Assembly (NCBI GenBank): GCA_038224615.1
Contig: JBBRFH010000196.1
Span: 1 to 6,647, forward strand
DNA length: 6,647 nt
Origin: JBBRFH01 sp038224615
GTDB lineage: Bacteria; Planctomycetota; Phycisphaerae; Tepidisphaerales; Tepidisphaeraceae
Direction: 5' to 3'
Position numbers and translations under genes: made by a program. The number at the start of each line of letters is the position of its first letter. Position 1 is the first letter of the stretch. Positions 5,778 to 6,647 of this stretch are shown here, piece after piece. The notes under the pieces are model-generated. The model was not told the origin of the DNA. It worked only from the letters and a program-made list of their open reading frames with translations, and did no database searches.

Positions 5778-5809
5778 TTGACGGCGTCGATGTGGTGTCA
5801 TTAAATGAC
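5778..5809 (+). promoter_or_regulatory. Candidate promoter with overlapping palindrome for the 3D-domain gene
   Basis: TTGACG (5778-5783, 5 of 6 to consensus) is followed after exactly 17 bases by TTAAAT (5801-5806, 4 of 6). The 13-base palindrome GTCATTAAATGAC (5797-5809) covers the -10 box, the usual place for a repressor site. Transcription would start near 5813, giving a leader of about 90 bases. The site also lies in the divergent spacer, so one regulator could serve both genes. Confidence 0.4.
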
Positions 5810-5891
5810 TTCATGCGGTATCGGCCACGGACGGCGCGCGACTTGAACGATTTCCTGCCCGTCCTCCGAATTCCGTTCCTGAGTCTGAGTT

Positions 5892-5898
5892 GGAAGGA
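5892..5898 (+). promoter_or_regulatory. Ribosome binding site GGAAGGA for the 3D-domain gene
   Basis: The purine-rich GGAAGGA ends 3 bases before ATG at 5902 and supports that ATG over the TTG at 5890, which lies before the site and would add four residues to the signal peptide. Confidence 0.55.
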
Positions 5899-5901
5899 CG
5901 A

Positions 5902-6372
5902 ATGAACCGTCGGATTGCTTCAATCGCCTCGCTTGCCGTCGCGTTGTGCGCGTGGATCGCACTGGGCGCGGGCGAACGCGCCCAAGCCGACGCCAACGGC
6001 CCGGTATTGGCATCGGCGGTGAAGGCTGTCGCTGGCGTGACGTCTCACTCCATCGAACCGAAGCACCATCAGTTGTGGATGGAAGTCACCGCGTACTGCC
6101 CATGCACCAAATGTTGTGGCCCGCACGCCGCCGGGATCACGGCGTCGGGGTTGCCGGTCTCCCACAACGAAGGCAAGTTCGTCGCCGCCGACACCAATGT
6201 ATTGCCGTTCGGGTCGAAGCTGAGCATCCCCGGCTACGGCGATAACGCCACCGTCCCCGTCATCGACCGCGGCGGGGCGATCAAAGGCCACCGCATCGAC
6301 GTCTTCTTCCCCTCTCACCAGCAAGCCCTCGAATGGGGCCGCCGCTGGGTGATGGTCACGGTCGACGAGTAG
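5902..6372 (+). CDS. Secreted 3D-domain protein, putative peptidoglycan-acting enzyme
   Basis: The product has 156 residues from the ATG at 5902. It opens with a signal peptide (MNRR, hydrophobic residues 5-22, likely cut near AQADA, 27-31), then a short linker and a C-terminal 3D domain (about 60-154). The domain is named for three conserved aspartates, all visible here: Asp97 in VAADTNVLPFGSK, Asp122 in VIDRGGAIKGHRIDVFF, and Asp133 in the same segment. The closing ALEWGRRWVMVTV also fits. In YabE/YocH/MltA-type proteins this double-psi beta-barrel domain cleaves glycan strands as a lytic transglycosylase. The start of the domain, VTAYCPCTKCCG (62-73), holds four cysteines (66, 68, 71, 72) and could bind a metal or form disulfides. 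There is no LysM, G5 or other wall-binding domain, so it is a stand-alone form. Neighbours give no operon context; it is divergent from the RTX gene. Confidence 0.9.
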   Translation: MNRRIASIASLAVALCAWIALGAGERAQADANGPVLASAVKAVAGVTSHSIEPKHHQLWMEVTAYCPCTKCCGPHAAGITASGLPVSHNEGKFVAADTNVLPFGSKLSIPGYGDNATVPVIDRGGAIKGHRIDVFFPSHQQALEWGRRWVMVTVDE

Positions 6373-6445
6373 CCAGCGTCTTCCCAAAAAACCCAACAGA
6401 GAAGAGTTTATACGTTTCAGGTGTGAACCCCGCGCACCGGCACAA

Positions 6446-6462
6446 AGTGTCGAGTGTCGAGT
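6446..6462 (+). repeat. Short tandem word GTGTCGA, possible half-element
   Basis: AGTGTCGAGTGTCGAGT contains two exact tandem copies of GTGTCGA. No complementary arm lies nearby. It resembles one arm of the word-based inverted repeats seen elsewhere in the window and may be a decayed half. It lies 73 bp after the 3D-domain gene. The rest of 6373-6499 shows nothing I can support. Confidence 0.35.
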
Positions 6463-6499
6463 AATTATCAGCCCCAGCATTGCGACCTCAGAACCATAC

Positions 6500-6610
6500 G
6501 AGCCGCGAAGATGCGATGAGCGCCATGATCAACGCGAAGGGAAACACGAAGAAATAACGAAATGGGCATTCTTCGCGTCTTCCTTCGCGCTCTTCGCTGC
6601 TTCGCGGTTC
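6500..6610. repeat. Inverted repeat, GCGAAG-word family
   Basis: The 24-base arm at 6500-6523 (starting GAGCCGCGAAG) pairs with 6587-6610 (ending CTTCGCGGTTC) at 20 of 24 positions. The right side iterates CTTCGCG/CTTCGCT words and the inner left side holds GCGAAGG and CGAAGAAA. Its overall plan matches the GCAGATTAC family (an outer GAACCGC end, inner short words), but the word differs. No gene is visible around it to the window edge. Confidence 0.8.
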
Positions 6611-6647
6611 GCCTTGGCATTTGGGCGCGGGTTTCAGACCGGAAACG

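Noticed and set aside
5557..5814. A minus-strand frame starting MKSFNDTTSTPSNEM that overlaps the start of the 325-residue RTX gene in another frame
   Set aside because: It might be a lost N-terminal extension restored by a frameshift, but no slippery site or homology is visible and the in-frame GTG/ATG starts give a protein opening with the export motif.

Overview
The window looks like a piece of a Planctomycetota chromosome, probably class Phycisphaerae. The grounds are two secreted proteins that open with the planctomycete-type N-terminal motif LE(S/G)RQLL, GC-rich coding sequence, long RTX-repeat proteins, and intergenic spaces filled with several families of short-word inverted repeats. 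The lineage is an inference from these traits; no rRNA or marker gene is present.

Layout. The left edge (1-360, +) is the C-terminal part of an unidentified protein, perhaps NTF2-like. After a spacer with an inverted repeat comes a small secreted protein (615-908, +). It converges on a YpdA-like FAD/NAD(P)H pyridine-nucleotide-disulfide-oxidoreductase-fold protein (1027-2067, -). A short regulatory-looking spacer follows. Then come two minus-strand genes for secreted calcium-binding proteins: a 692-residue cyclophilin / cadherin-like / PKD-like / RTX fusion (2273-4351) and a 325-residue RTX protein (4706-5683). Divergent from the latter is a secreted 3D-domain protein (5902-6372, +), probably acting on peptidoglycan. 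The right end (6373-6647) has no gene, only repeats.

How the parts relate. The two RTX genes share an N-terminal motif, RTX arrays and an acidic-plus-hydrophobic C-terminus, so they are probably exported by the same route and work at the cell surface or outside the cell. The small secreted protein and the 3D protein are also envelope proteins, so four of the six genes encode exported products. No operon is evident: each gene is separated from its neighbour by at least 100 bases.

The most unusual feature is the spacer DNA. Five of the six gene ends carry a hairpin or inverted repeat within about 20 bp of the stop codon. These belong to different sequence families (words such as GCAGATTAC, GTCGATAGT, GGCTTGGGG, TGGGCA), and further copies or a fifth family (GCGAAG) occur nearby. 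The second point of note is the YpdA-like enzyme, which keeps the family signature GGKNSAIEAAL but has isoleucine where the Staphylococcus enzyme has its key cysteine. No complete unknown multi-gene system is evident.
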